A stretch of DNA of 64,000 nucleotides, from assembly GCF_020520425.1 (NCBI RefSeq), contig NC_079488.1, forward strand, positions 91,121,285 through 91,185,284, written 5' to 3'. This document shows positions 54,301-64,000 of this stretch, one piece after another; position 1 is the stretch's first letter; every line of letters begins with the position of its first letter. The DNA comes from Spinacia oleracea. Taxonomy: Eukaryota > Streptophyta > Magnoliopsida > Caryophyllales > Amaranthaceae. Below the pieces are notes generated by a model. That model searched no databases, was not told the DNA's origin, and saw only the letters and a program-made list of their open reading frames with translations. The position numbers and the translations under genes were made by a program.

Positions 54301-55928
54301 AACTAACTACTAAGATCCCCTTCCACAAGACATGAAGATACCTTTTCCTAACTTCTCTTCATGTACCTACAGATACATCAGATTTTCCAAGGTTCATATT
54401 CATGCAAGATACATTTTTCTAAAGATGCAAATAAATCAAAGACTTGCCTTATGAAATAGCAGGAGTTTATTGCGGCGTCCTTTCCTCTCACCGTGGGCTT
54501 CTGAGCTTAAGAATAAGGAAGAAGAGGATGTGATGGGGATGTGGGTACATAAAGCCAGGGCATAGAGTGACTTGTCCAAGACATGTTTTGATATATTCTT
54601 AAAGGATGGAATTTGCAATTCTTCACCACCGAGCGCTGTGACCACCTCATCTTTAATGTTAGCCATCAACTTCTTTGGACGAAACTGCCCAACTAATCCA
54701 AGCCACCTGTAACAGCAAACAGTACCTGTAGGTTCAAATGACCCACCCCAATGGACTATCCAGCTCAAAATTGGAATACGTATAATGAGCAAAGCTACAT
54801 CGAGCACTAAAGTCTAAGCCATACCTTCTTATTCAAGTTCATTATGCTTAACAATTTGTTGATACACGATTAGGTTAGGACAATAAGCAAGACAACAGTC
54901 CCTAAAGATAAAATAACTGAACTATATGCCTTCTACGAATATGTATCACATTTATAGATTTGTAGGCTGAGATACTATCATAACTATATATTAAAGAGAG
55001 GGGGTCAATAAAATCCGGCTTTGTGAGTGACTACAAAGTTCAGATATTTCAATCAACTGATTAAGTTTCCCAAGAGAATTATCCCTCTACAAGGACTAGG
55101 GAGGACGAACCATTCGGCTTTTTAAAAATCTATAGAGTGCACCAACAAATCTGATGTATATTAAAAATGACAGCATTTTCGGGTTCATAGGTGAACCTAG
55201 CTCTACTAAACGTCTATTCTGAAGTCCAAGGCATACAATTCATGAAGAATTACCATACAAAAAAGTCTCTAAAAGTAGAATGTCTTTAAGCCTAATCAAG
55301 AACTCCTAAGCTTAGAGCAGCAACAACTAAACCCATCATCGTGCAACCAAAATTCACCAAGAAAAGGCAATATTGTGTTGAAATTCCATCAAAATCAACA
55401 CTTAACACCACAAATCCTTCACTAATCCCTCATGCGCACACAAATTAATTACTACCCATGTAACAATTACCCCCAAAAAAACATTTCATTTCATTTGCAT
55501 TCAAAATTCACCAAATTGTGTTGAAATTCCATCAAAAAACACAAACCACCAAATTCATATACATGAATCAAAAGCCAATAAATAATCAAATAGTAGCATT
55601 AAGAATGAGAATTGAGAGTATAGAAAATAAGAAGGAAATGAGGGAAAACAAACCAGTCACCAAAAGAAGGGCGAAGAAAAAGGGATTGGAGAGAAAAAGA
55701 ACCAAGTTCCTTCTGGAATGGATTAGGAGAGAGAGAAGGGATAACTCCAAGAGGAAAGCCATTGCCAATAATGGAAAGCTGCTGAACACGAAGGGCTTTC
55801 CCAGCTCTAGAACCGTCAAGAGGAAAAGGGTCACCAGGAATGGCCTTGGCAACACCATCTAGGTTGTGGGTGCTAGCTATATCCAAGTCCCAGAACATTG
55901 CGTCCATTGCTGTCCTCAAATTCGCCAT
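51329..55928 (-). CDS. TGD4: TGD4, chloroplast outer-envelope lipid import protein
   Basis: Five exons on the minus strand: 55928-55654, 54706-54448, 53025-52641, 51932-51613 and 51523-51329. They sum to 1434 bases (477 residues; Arabidopsis TGD4, as I remember it, has 479). Landmarks in order: an N-terminal MFWDLDIASTHNLDGVAKAI, FKNISKHVLDKSLYALALCT, TFNAAWPELFIDSEGRYWNV, LLPGLCAKAAFSYEKSKDLW, YGDLTRVDARLNINSAASFA and the terminal VAWYSPKRKEGMIELRVYEF. TGD4 is a beta-barrel-like phosphatidic-acid-binding protein that passes ER lipid to the TGD1/2/3 transporter for galactolipid synthesis. Intron 2 has a GC donor (AAG|GCAAGT). The 89-bp intron 4 has a duplicated donor, described in the findings. 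Confidence 0.93.
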
Positions 55929-56125
55929 TTTTGAAGCGTTGTTTCTCTCTCCTCGCTTTGGCTATGGGGTTTTTCTTATCTATGTAAATTGTCTGTTTTG
56001 AGTGTGCGCAGCAGAGTGCGGACACTGCGGAGTGTGCGCTTTCAGCGTTTGAATGACTCAGCTCATACTACTTGCTTCAGGTTTTCGAGGGAGAGGAGAG
56101 AAGAAGGTTTACTTATTTTATTCGA

Positions 56126-56443
56126 AAATGATAAAGGTCGCAACATGCGAACTTTGAGCTGTGTCACAATGATGACATAACATGCTTATGTGTCATGGTT
56201 TAAATTGGAAATTAAAGTATTTAACTTATATAACCTATTATACATATTTTATGAAAAGGTAGGAAAATCTTAATATTCTAATTTGTTTTCGAATACCTTA
56301 TTTATATATTTTCATAGTAAAAATATTAGATTGATAGTAAAAATATTATGATGATGCATAGCCTACGTGGCGCGTATATGTACCAATTAAACCCCGACAC
56401 GTAAGATTGGGACAACTAATACGACCTTTATCATCACCCTTCT
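56126..56443. repeat. Dispersed element with 'gataaaggtcg' inverted ends
   Basis: The left end 'tgataaaggtcgcaac' and the right end, reversed, 'gatgataaaggtcgtattag' are inverted copies. The right two thirds match 29850-30065 in the opposite orientation (tttcatagtaaaaatatta, atgatgatgcatagcctac). Superfamily not assigned. Confidence 0.55.
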
Positions 56444-57230
56444 CTGGCATTGGCCTAGCCAAGCTCGGTCTGAATCAGGATGGTTTTTCGTAACAGCATG
56501 TAACTGGCCAAAGTGCAAGAAATCTCCTATATGCCGGGAGTAGAAAATGTAGGTGCACCCGGATGTGCACTATATGTTGTGCAACGTGAAGCCTTAATTG
56601 TATGATAAGGTTGTTCTTTAAAGGAGCATCAGGCATTACTCTACTAAACAATGCAATTCATTCATAACCTGGTATCATGACCTAAATTGGTTCAACCATG
56701 AGACGAATATTTTCTACTAGATCGCAAGGGTAGTCCTTGGGTAGGTCAACGATCACCTATTAATTTATTTTCACAAATAGGTAGGTGAATGATGGTTGAA
56801 CCCGTCAAAAACAAAAGTTGATGGTTGATGGTTGATGAAGACAAATGATATAGCATGCCATAGGGGTAGGTGGAGGGCAACAATGAATAATTCATCGGAG
56901 CAAATCAAGAGGATAAGCCTATTTTCTGTGAAATGTTTGCTCTATGTAAACATACTTTCCAAGAAGGGATGTATATCATGGCAACTTTAGATCTCAAGTC
57001 TGATAGACAGCATATTACATTTCAGACATGGATAAACAACCATGGTGTTATCAAAATGTTTCAACAGGTCAAATGGTCGAATCAAGTACTGTCTATCAAT
57101 ATCTTACAGATTATTGCCCAACCACAGGGACCATTTTCCGATATTCAGTTAACAATTGAAGCAACAAAAAAAGGGTTGACGAATGCATGGTTTCGCACAG
57201 AGCAAAATTGACGAATTTTCATTGCTTGGT
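56444..57230. other. intergenic, includes the likely 3' flank of the mtACP gene
   Basis: A 92-codon plus-strand frame (56933-57211) has no recognisable motif and is not called. The right end is probably mtACP 3' untranslated sequence on the minus strand. Confidence 0.4.
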
Positions 57231-60200
57231 TCAGCTAGACATTGGGTGGTTGTAAATGTATTCGATGGCAAGCTTAGTGGAGTCAAGCTTATCTGCCTCC
57301 AAGTCGGGAATCTCCAATTTGAATTCCTCTTCTAGGGCCATTACAAGCTCTACACTATCCAAGCTGTCTAAACCCAGATCATTCTGGAAATGTACATCAG
57401 GTGTGACCTGCAAAACAATTACAACAAAGACAATATTCAATAGCCACTCCAGTTTGTCGTTCAATTATCGTTTAACTGCTTTCTAAGTACTGTGTGACAT
57501 AGTTCTCACTAAAAGGAAAAGCATAAGACCATTATTCATAATCAAGCAGCAGTAAAGCAGAGTTTCAAATGAGATCAAAGCCAACTAATTTGTTCAAACA
57601 GATGGCCACTCGAGCTCGGGAAGATTGAAAGGAAACCGTTATAAACATTATTCCTTTCTCACCCAGCTGCGAAATTGAAACCTGAACTGCACTATGTGAA
57701 TCAACAGAAACTCAGCTGCAAAATTGAAACCTGAACTGCACTATGTGAAAGTAAATCAACAGAAACTCAGCTGCAAAATTGAAACCTGAACTGCACTATG
57801 TGAATCATGAAATGAAAATGAAAAAGACGAGATAGGACAACATTCCACATTTTGATTTTGGGAAAGACGAGACGGCATCTTACAACTGGAGAAAGGTCAA
57901 GACCTTCAGCGTCAGTGAGGGAATGTAAATGGTACTTAACTAAAAGTTGCTCAATTAGTTGCTTTGGCTAGCAAAGATCAATAGAAGCAAGCCACCTCGT
58001 GTAGTAACCACATTGGTCCACAACACTTCACCATATAAACTCCAACTTACTTTTAGCATTGATCTATGTAACTATCAGATACCAAAATAGCCTCTCAAAC
58101 AGTTTTTGACTATTATGGGTGCCTCTTCACTGTTTTTACAAGACTATTCTGGATTTCTGTAATATCGTAAAATTGCTCCTCGTCTAGAGAAATGAGCTGC
58201 ATCTGAGATCTTAATAAACATAAACAAGGTATACACATTACACATCATTCTGTTTAGAAAGCAATCCAGCAGTATGGCCTCCTACTCAATGATAAAGTTT
58301 TACGGAAAATATCACCATTGCTTACCTTTCTTCCGAAAGATAACGCTTCTAGCCCTTCCGACTTCTAAGTTATAAATGGCCAAACTATGCTGCCCGAGCC
58401 ATGTATCGTTGCTAGATGGGGCTCTGTAAAAAATGTGGAGATGGATGTTGACCTCTTGGGATAACCATATTCTAGATTTTCTAAAACATGTATGTTTTCT
58501 CCAAATCTAAATGCAAAGGCAGATGGATACTAACCCAAACGACATCCACTTCGATATGAGAAAGGGGGTTTCTGTATCACAGCAAAGCATCTAATCTTCA
58601 TGTTCAAAAGTCATGGCTATTCTGTAATTCTTGTCGTCAAAACATTATCAAACATTATCTCCTTTGACAGCTCGTCAAAAGATTGAATAGTATTACACAA
58701 ATAGTGTTGAAAATTAATGCCTAACCCTCTGGGCTAGGGCATTTGACTAGGTTCTTTCCTCATTTATTAATCTTTTCCCCAAAAAATCAGTTCTCCTTCA
58801 AACCGCCAACGTAAAGTTACACACTTACACTATAAGGCTCTAAGCTAAACAGAAATAGAAATTAAGATAAGTGTCTGAGCCTTAACTACCCCAGAGAAAA
58901 GAGAAAGAGATAAAGACAGGAAAGACCTAACATCAATACAAAATGTATTTAGCAATTTAGCGATCATAGTGACCATAGAACTAAATAGCAAGTTTCTGAA
59001 ATCTACAATCTCTAAGGTACATTACATACAAGCAATTTAATGCTAAAAAGAAATATACGAAGTATGTTTTATGGAGACTGTGGAGTAGAAGAACCTATTT
59101 GTCAATTTCAAGAAAAAGGATTTGAAGTTTAAGGTTTTGACTGTTCTCCAGGTTCACAGACATTGAACCCCCAATCTGCCTCAATTTGAAATATTGACAT
59201 TGCAGGCAGAATTTTGACAAGTATGATTTATTTCTTCCTATGGTAGTTGCTGATAAACCATAACAAAGGTAATATCTTTGAAGGCAGAAACACCAGAAAA
59301 CTAGGGTTAAGACCCGTATTCCATACGACAGATCATGTAACAACTAACCAGTATGAAAGTCTCTTACATGATAAATAGCAAAAGAAACGGATGGTGTTAC
59401 TTCAACAATCCTTTTCCTATACAACATAAATAATCCTCTTAAGAGAAAATTTACCTCCCATAGTTGAAACGGGGAAAGGAAAGCCGCAACCAATGACAAA
59501 CTTATAGATATAATGGGAAGATTTCTATAAACACTCAACAACCTTCAGTCTAACAAACGGAAAGAAGGAATTCAACCAAAAGACATATGTGAAATTACAA
59601 TTCTTCTGCACTAAATAGTTCCTCGGGACTTCACTCAGCTTCACTAGGAATTCAAGCAGGATCTAGCATTTGAAAATTACAGACAAACTGGACCTTGAAC
59701 AAAATAGTAACTCTGCTTTAGTTCACACAACATGATGAAACTTTTACAAAATTCCAGTGTGTCATTCACACAAAACTCCGGAAACCTATCAGAAACTATC
59801 CCAAGGCACATAAACCCAATCACATTAAGAAACAATTGCATGTTGGCCTCCTTCCCTAATAAAGAGAATAGTAACCTTTCGACCTGCCTTTCAAAACCAA
59901 ATAGCCCCCATTGAGTCCATCACCAATCATAAAAAATAAGAAAAGAAGGAAATTCAATTATAACTCAACCATAACAAAGTTGCATAGCTTTTTTCTGAGA
60001 CTACACCAAATAACTAATTGAAGAGCTAAACTCACTCCATAGAAAGCGACTATCACCATGTTCATCATAAACCACACGCAATTCAACTTCCCTAAATATA
60101 TACTTTATTATTTTAATCATATTCAAACTCTCCAAATTAGTTCCACCGAAACACATTGTCAACCCTAATTCCACGCAAAGGGTATCCTCCAAACTTTGCA

Positions 60201-60838
60201 CATACTTTTAAAATTAAACCCATACCCTTAACATAAATTTCTTCAAGATAGCTCCAAATTACATTTACACTGTTTCAAGGAGTACAACAACAACCCACCA
60301 AAAGTAAAGAAAAATAAATTCAACACTCTGACTTTGTATTTTTCTGTTCTTCCCTAAAATCACTCTTCCAAACCCTAAAAACATCAAAACGTTACAACTC
60401 CCCATCTCAAACATTTGTTCGTTTATCATACATAAGCGCAATCACAAAAAACATCGTCAAATACTGATCTACACACAATCATATCACATTCATACAATAA
60501 CCAACAATCCCAATTTCAAAATAAAAAAAACACACACACACACATTTTATCGGGACAAAATCGACGAATCCAGTTGAGGAAAACCTGATTTCAGAGAAGG
60601 CAAAAGAGAGAGAATGGACCTTGGAAGGATCGACTTTGGGGAAATCTTTGATGACAGAGAGGACTCTATCAGTGACTTGATCTTTGGTGAGATGGTCGTC
60701 GTGTGATGAAAATGCTCGATTAATCAAGTTGGGGAAAGTCTGCAATTTGTTGGATCCAGCGACGGAAATGGAAAATTGAGAAACGGGGACACGAATGTGA
60801 GCTAGAATAGCGTTTTTGAGAGCTCCCATCATCGCCAT
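57231..60838 (-). CDS. MTACP1: Mitochondrial acyl carrier protein
   Basis: Two exons, 60838-60620 (73 codons) and 57407-57231 (58 codons plus stop), giving 131 residues. The N-terminus ([20 protein letters not shown]) is an amphipathic mitochondrial presequence with a likely end near [10 protein letters not shown]. The ACP fold follows: [17 protein letters not shown], then [20 protein letters not shown] with the phosphopantetheine serine at Ser88 (GLDSLD), and the end [13 protein letters not shown], which matches Arabidopsis mtACP1 as I remember it. It carries the acyl chain in mitochondrial fatty-acid synthesis (lipoate precursor) and can associate with complex I. The start is the first ATG of the two-Met MAMMG run. 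The intron is 3.2 kb with AAG|GTCC and TTTGCAG|GTC borders. Confidence 0.93.
57664..57810. repeat. Three-copy tandem repeat in the mtACP intron
   Basis: 'cagctgcaaaattgaaacct' and the following 'gaactgcactatgtgaa' occur at 57664, 57713 and 57768, spaced 49 and 55 bases; the later spacing contains an extra 'agtaaa'. Confidence 0.85.
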
Positions 60839-62142
60839 TTCTGGGTATTTTTCCCTCTCCTTTGTGGTGGTGGACTGAGATGTAGAACAAGGGTTTTGGT
60901 TCAGAATTTCAGTAGAGTTTCTACTCCGTACCAGACTTTGGGTTGGTTTATGGGTTAAGTGTAACTCCAATTCCACCCTTTTGATATCCCAGAGTAGACG
61001 CACTACGTGGTCATTCGAGGAATACCCGTTTTGTCCCTGTAATTAATGTCACAACACTCGCAAACACGCTCTTGTTTAGGGGATCGTCGCTGCGGCTACC
61101 CGTTATGTATGCCAAATAAATAATCGGGGTTAATTTGGTAAATTGTAGGGGAAAATTGAAAAAGATGATATTGTTTAATGAATCCACGTTGTGAGTTTAG
61201 TTCCAGCGTGACCCTAGAATGACACTTTTATTACTTATAATGATACTCAGTTTAAATAGAATGGTACTTTTGTTACTTGTAATAATACCTTTTTTTACTT
61301 ATAATGGAATTCATTTTCAATAGAATGATACTTTATAATGGTACCATTTTCAATAGAATGGTACTCATTTTAATAGAATGGTACTTTTTTTACTTCAGTG
61401 TTACCACGTCAGGTGGTCCAAGTAAGCAAGAGATCCATGTGTTTTTAACGGTGCACTTTCATTTTCCCCATATTCATTTTATTTTCAATTTGCCTTTTTG
61501 TTTTATGTGTTGTTATTTATTTGCTAACACATACTTGTTAGCCGAGAAAACTTCCTCCTTGTTTAGGAACTCCATAGTCAATCCTATATAAATACTAAAA
61601 AAATTACTAATCCACTACATAAGAAAAAGTTGTTGAACTACTTATGAGGTCATTTCGAGGTTCACTATTCTTATGGAAACTTACAAGGAACAATCACTCA
61701 CTAAAACGTTTTGTGAAGGGTCATTAAGAAGGTTTTTTCTTTAATTTATACTTCGTATGATTTTATATTATCTCATCTTCAATTTCTCTTTTACTTTAGG
61801 TGTATCGACGAGACTTGAGGATTTGAAAGAAGCAAAGTATGTCAAAGTATCAAGCTTACATGAAAATTAGTGAAATACGAAGTGTAAACAGATTGCAAAC
61901 AAAATTTTCAAAAAACGTCATAAAAACCATTCTATAGGTTGTTGATTTCATCATGTATCAGAAATTAAGAATTTATCTACAAAATAAAGATGGGCAAAAG
62001 TCTAAAACTTTTATAGGCTACTCTTCTTAATCAAGGACACTTCCCTTATAAATTTGGCATAAAAAGGGCTTGTAAACAGGGTTCCTAAATAACAAAATGC
62101 TCCAAACAAACTCTCAGAAGTAAAATAGGTCATATTTGGTCA
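60839..62142. other. intergenic with an 'aatagaatggtact' repeat
   Basis: 60839-60960 is the presumed mtACP leader and promoter (minus). At 61222-61398 'aatagaatggtact' and 'ttacttataatg' units iterate about five times. The region up to 62142 is probably the 3' untranslated region of the next gene and has no recognised feature. Confidence 0.45.
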
Positions 62143-63446
62143 CTATCGCAATGGCTGTAGTTCTTGCTCGGGAATAATAGCATCGCTGTCAACAGGCTTG
62201 TATTGTGCTGTTGTTTGCTGCCTCCATTTCCAAACGAACCAAATCCCATAAACAGATAACCCCGACGTCAATGCAAGAATAACTGCCATAACAACGATCA
62301 AGTAATGTTGTTGCCACCAACTCCTGCATAATTCCAGAAGAATCAAATATTAAGGCGAGCAGAAAGAAGTTATAAATACAACTTGTTGATTGACAAAATG
62401 AACCCAGTGATCCTGCAAGGATAACTGCAAAAGCTAAATGTATCGACTTTATTCCATCATCAAATTGCAAACTGTGCAACAATATGAAGCCTAGAGAATA
62501 GGACGGTAGTTTCCACTCAACAATCTAGATCAAGAAGGTGAAATGAGAAAAGGCATGTTCAAAATTTGAAGGATCACTGAGCTCCGGAAACTGTCATAGC
62601 ATAGAGGGAAGACTTAAACTTAGTCACACAACACATAATCGTCTGAACAGTAAAGCCAAAAATACTTATATGCACACTTACTATAGAATGAGCAGAAGAG
62701 AAACCAGATTACACAGATGTTCGGGAAACTGAAAGGATGAATTTACCGTTTCAAAGGTGGCTCAACCTTCCAATTAACCAACTTATAACTGCCAAAGGTT
62801 TCCGGAAGTTGGACATTACTTTTTGCTAAATGAGCAATTATACGCTGCACAAGTAACGATCAAGTCAAAATATGAAATCTACTGTCCATCTTCCTCCCCT
62901 TTTAAACAATTTCATCAAGGCAACCTACCATTGCAGTTGCGTTTGAGATATACTTGGCAGATCCTTCAGGATAAATGGCCCACGTTATCAGGGAACCATT
63001 CCCGGATGAAGTCAAATTTAGTAAATGTACCTGGAGAAACCAACAGAGATGCTTTTTAAACATAATATGAAGTAAAAAACAAATAACAAGTTATTTGCAT
63101 TAGAAAAATGTCTTCTTGTACTTCAACTATGACAGCGCCCATTGAAATTTGTGCTCACATGATACATTACAAATAAACAAAACTCACTATAATGCAAGGA
63201 GATGTAGTTCTAAAGCACTCTAAAATCTAAAGTTAGGGAGGGGGGAAATGTACTTGAATAAATTTGAACATATCTTAGCTTCTTCAATAGCATTGTTATA
63301 GTAAAACCAACTTCACAATACCTGTGTAATATTGATGCCCAACTCTCGAGCAATAAAACCATATAGTTCTGATACACGAGGCTTCAAGTCCAAATCTTTG
63401 ACGCTCAAAGACATTTCAAATGTTATGAATCCAACTTTTATCCCTC
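62143..63446 (-). CDS. C-terminal exons of an unidentified single-pass membrane protein (5' part outside the window)
   Basis: Four exons in frame on the minus strand: 63446-63322, 63030-62929, 62844-62747 and 62323-62143. All are bounded by AG and GT and total 506 bases. The encoded part reads GGIKVGFITFEMSLSVKDL, ELYGFIARELGINITQ, VHLLNLTSSGNGSLITWAIY, RIIAHLAKSNVQLPETFGSY and WKVEPPLKRSWWQQHYLIVV, then a transmembrane stretch (about VMAVILALTSGLSVYGIWFV) and a short cytosolic tail ending EQELQPLR. It resembles a plant family I remember as DUF7036 proteins, of unknown function; that identification is weak. The first exon here starts in mid-codon, so upstream exons must exist to the right. 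Confidence 0.7.
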
Positions 63447-64000
63447 CTGAAATTAAGTCAATGATAAAATTAAAAAAAAATATATGCATCACCAGACTCA
63501 AGTTAATGTGTAAAATAAACTTTCTTTATTAGTTTAATGTGTAACATAAACTAACGCCACGTTTAGTAGTCGGTAATAAATGGTTGGAATGAGAACATAT
63601 ATACTTACTTCGGTCCAATATTATTTCACCATTTCCATTATAGGAAATAAAATAGTTGCTTTCACACCATAAAAATCAAATATAGTATACCTTACATCTT
63701 AATCCTTCATTTATTTAATGTTTTCAATCACATGGGCAAGTTTTTATTTTTGTCGTTCTCTCTCTCCTTTTTATCCACGACCAAAATTCTTGGACATAAC
63801 CTACAAGAAATTTTGTATTTTACCACTTTTTAAAAGTCCGAATTTGTGTTTTACCACCTAAAAATCTCAAACTTTTATTTAACCACCTAAAATAAATAAA
63901 AATATTTATCTTACCACCTTTTAACGGCACCGTTAGTGGAGCTCACAAATTATGCTTCCCCCCAATTCTTTACCAAATTTATGCGATTTTTTCTTTACTC
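63447..64000. other. intron or upstream sequence, with the start of a Mutator-type MITE
   Basis: No exon was found. From about 63802 'caagaaattttgtattttac' and repeated 'ttaccacctaaaa' resemble the left arm of the element at 410-849 in style (iterated short phrases, then a CACCGTT-type centre). The right arm would lie beyond the window. Confidence 0.35.

Noticed and set aside
56933-57211. 92-codon plus-strand frame beside the mtACP gene
   Set aside because: No motif, no splice partners, and it lies in probable 3' flank of a minus-strand gene.
60839-61003. In-frame upstream ATG (61003) for the mtACP
   Set aside because: The extension is not presequence-like and diverges from the family; the [12 protein letters not shown] start matches known mtACPs.
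1-64000. tRNA, rRNA, CRISPR, phage or prokaryotic features
   Set aside because: Only tRNA-derived SINE boxes were seen. No cloverleaf, spaced-repeat array or operon is visible, and the genes are clearly plant nuclear.

Overview
This is nuclear DNA of a flowering plant, almost certainly a eudicot. Genes have spliceosomal introns, an intronless ATL-type RING gene is present, and the intergenic space is packed with plant transposons: Stowaway, Tourist, Mutator, CACTA, SINE, L1-type LINE, a Tat-lineage Ty3/gypsy element and a Copia remnant. The many 'tactccgta'-type Stowaway ends suggest Caryophyllales (spinach, beet and relatives), but that is a guess from style. No RNA gene, CRISPR array or operon was seen.

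Layout. 1-9.9 kb is gene-free and made of miniature transposons with readable target-site duplications. One of them (2563-3535) seems to carry a captured piece of a glycine-rich RNA-binding protein gene. 9948-21809 is one nearly complete, very young Tat-lineage LTR retrotransposon with identical 484-bp LTRs and a large antisense gene region. 22.0-29.0 kb holds a SINE, a 1.9-kb non-autonomous CACTA element, two LINE pieces and an LTR-like segment. 29-32 kb is MITEs, some nested. 32199-33170 is an ATL-type RING-H2 E3 ligase gene whose likely TATA box abuts a Stowaway element. 33-42 kb holds a Copia remnant, an antisense retroposed transcript with a 21-bp target duplication, a 1-kb Mutator-like element and a broken FAR1-type gene.

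The right third is gene-rich: a GPI-anchored secreted protein (42701-44601, minus), a chloroplast 10-kDa chaperonin (47207-49940, plus, six exons), TGD4, the chloroplast-envelope lipid-import protein (51329-55928, minus, five exons), a mitochondrial acyl carrier protein (57231-60838, minus, two exons), and the last four exons of a single-pass membrane protein that runs off the right end (62143-63446, minus).

Three adjacent genes (CPN10, TGD4, mtACP) serve organelles: chloroplast protein folding, ER-to-plastid lipid transfer and mitochondrial fatty-acid/lipoate synthesis. Nothing in the sequence shows that they are co-regulated, and plant gene neighbours are usually unrelated. Exon joins were read by eye from splice signals, frame continuity and remembered homologues. 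In each complete gene the exon lengths sum to a whole number of codons.
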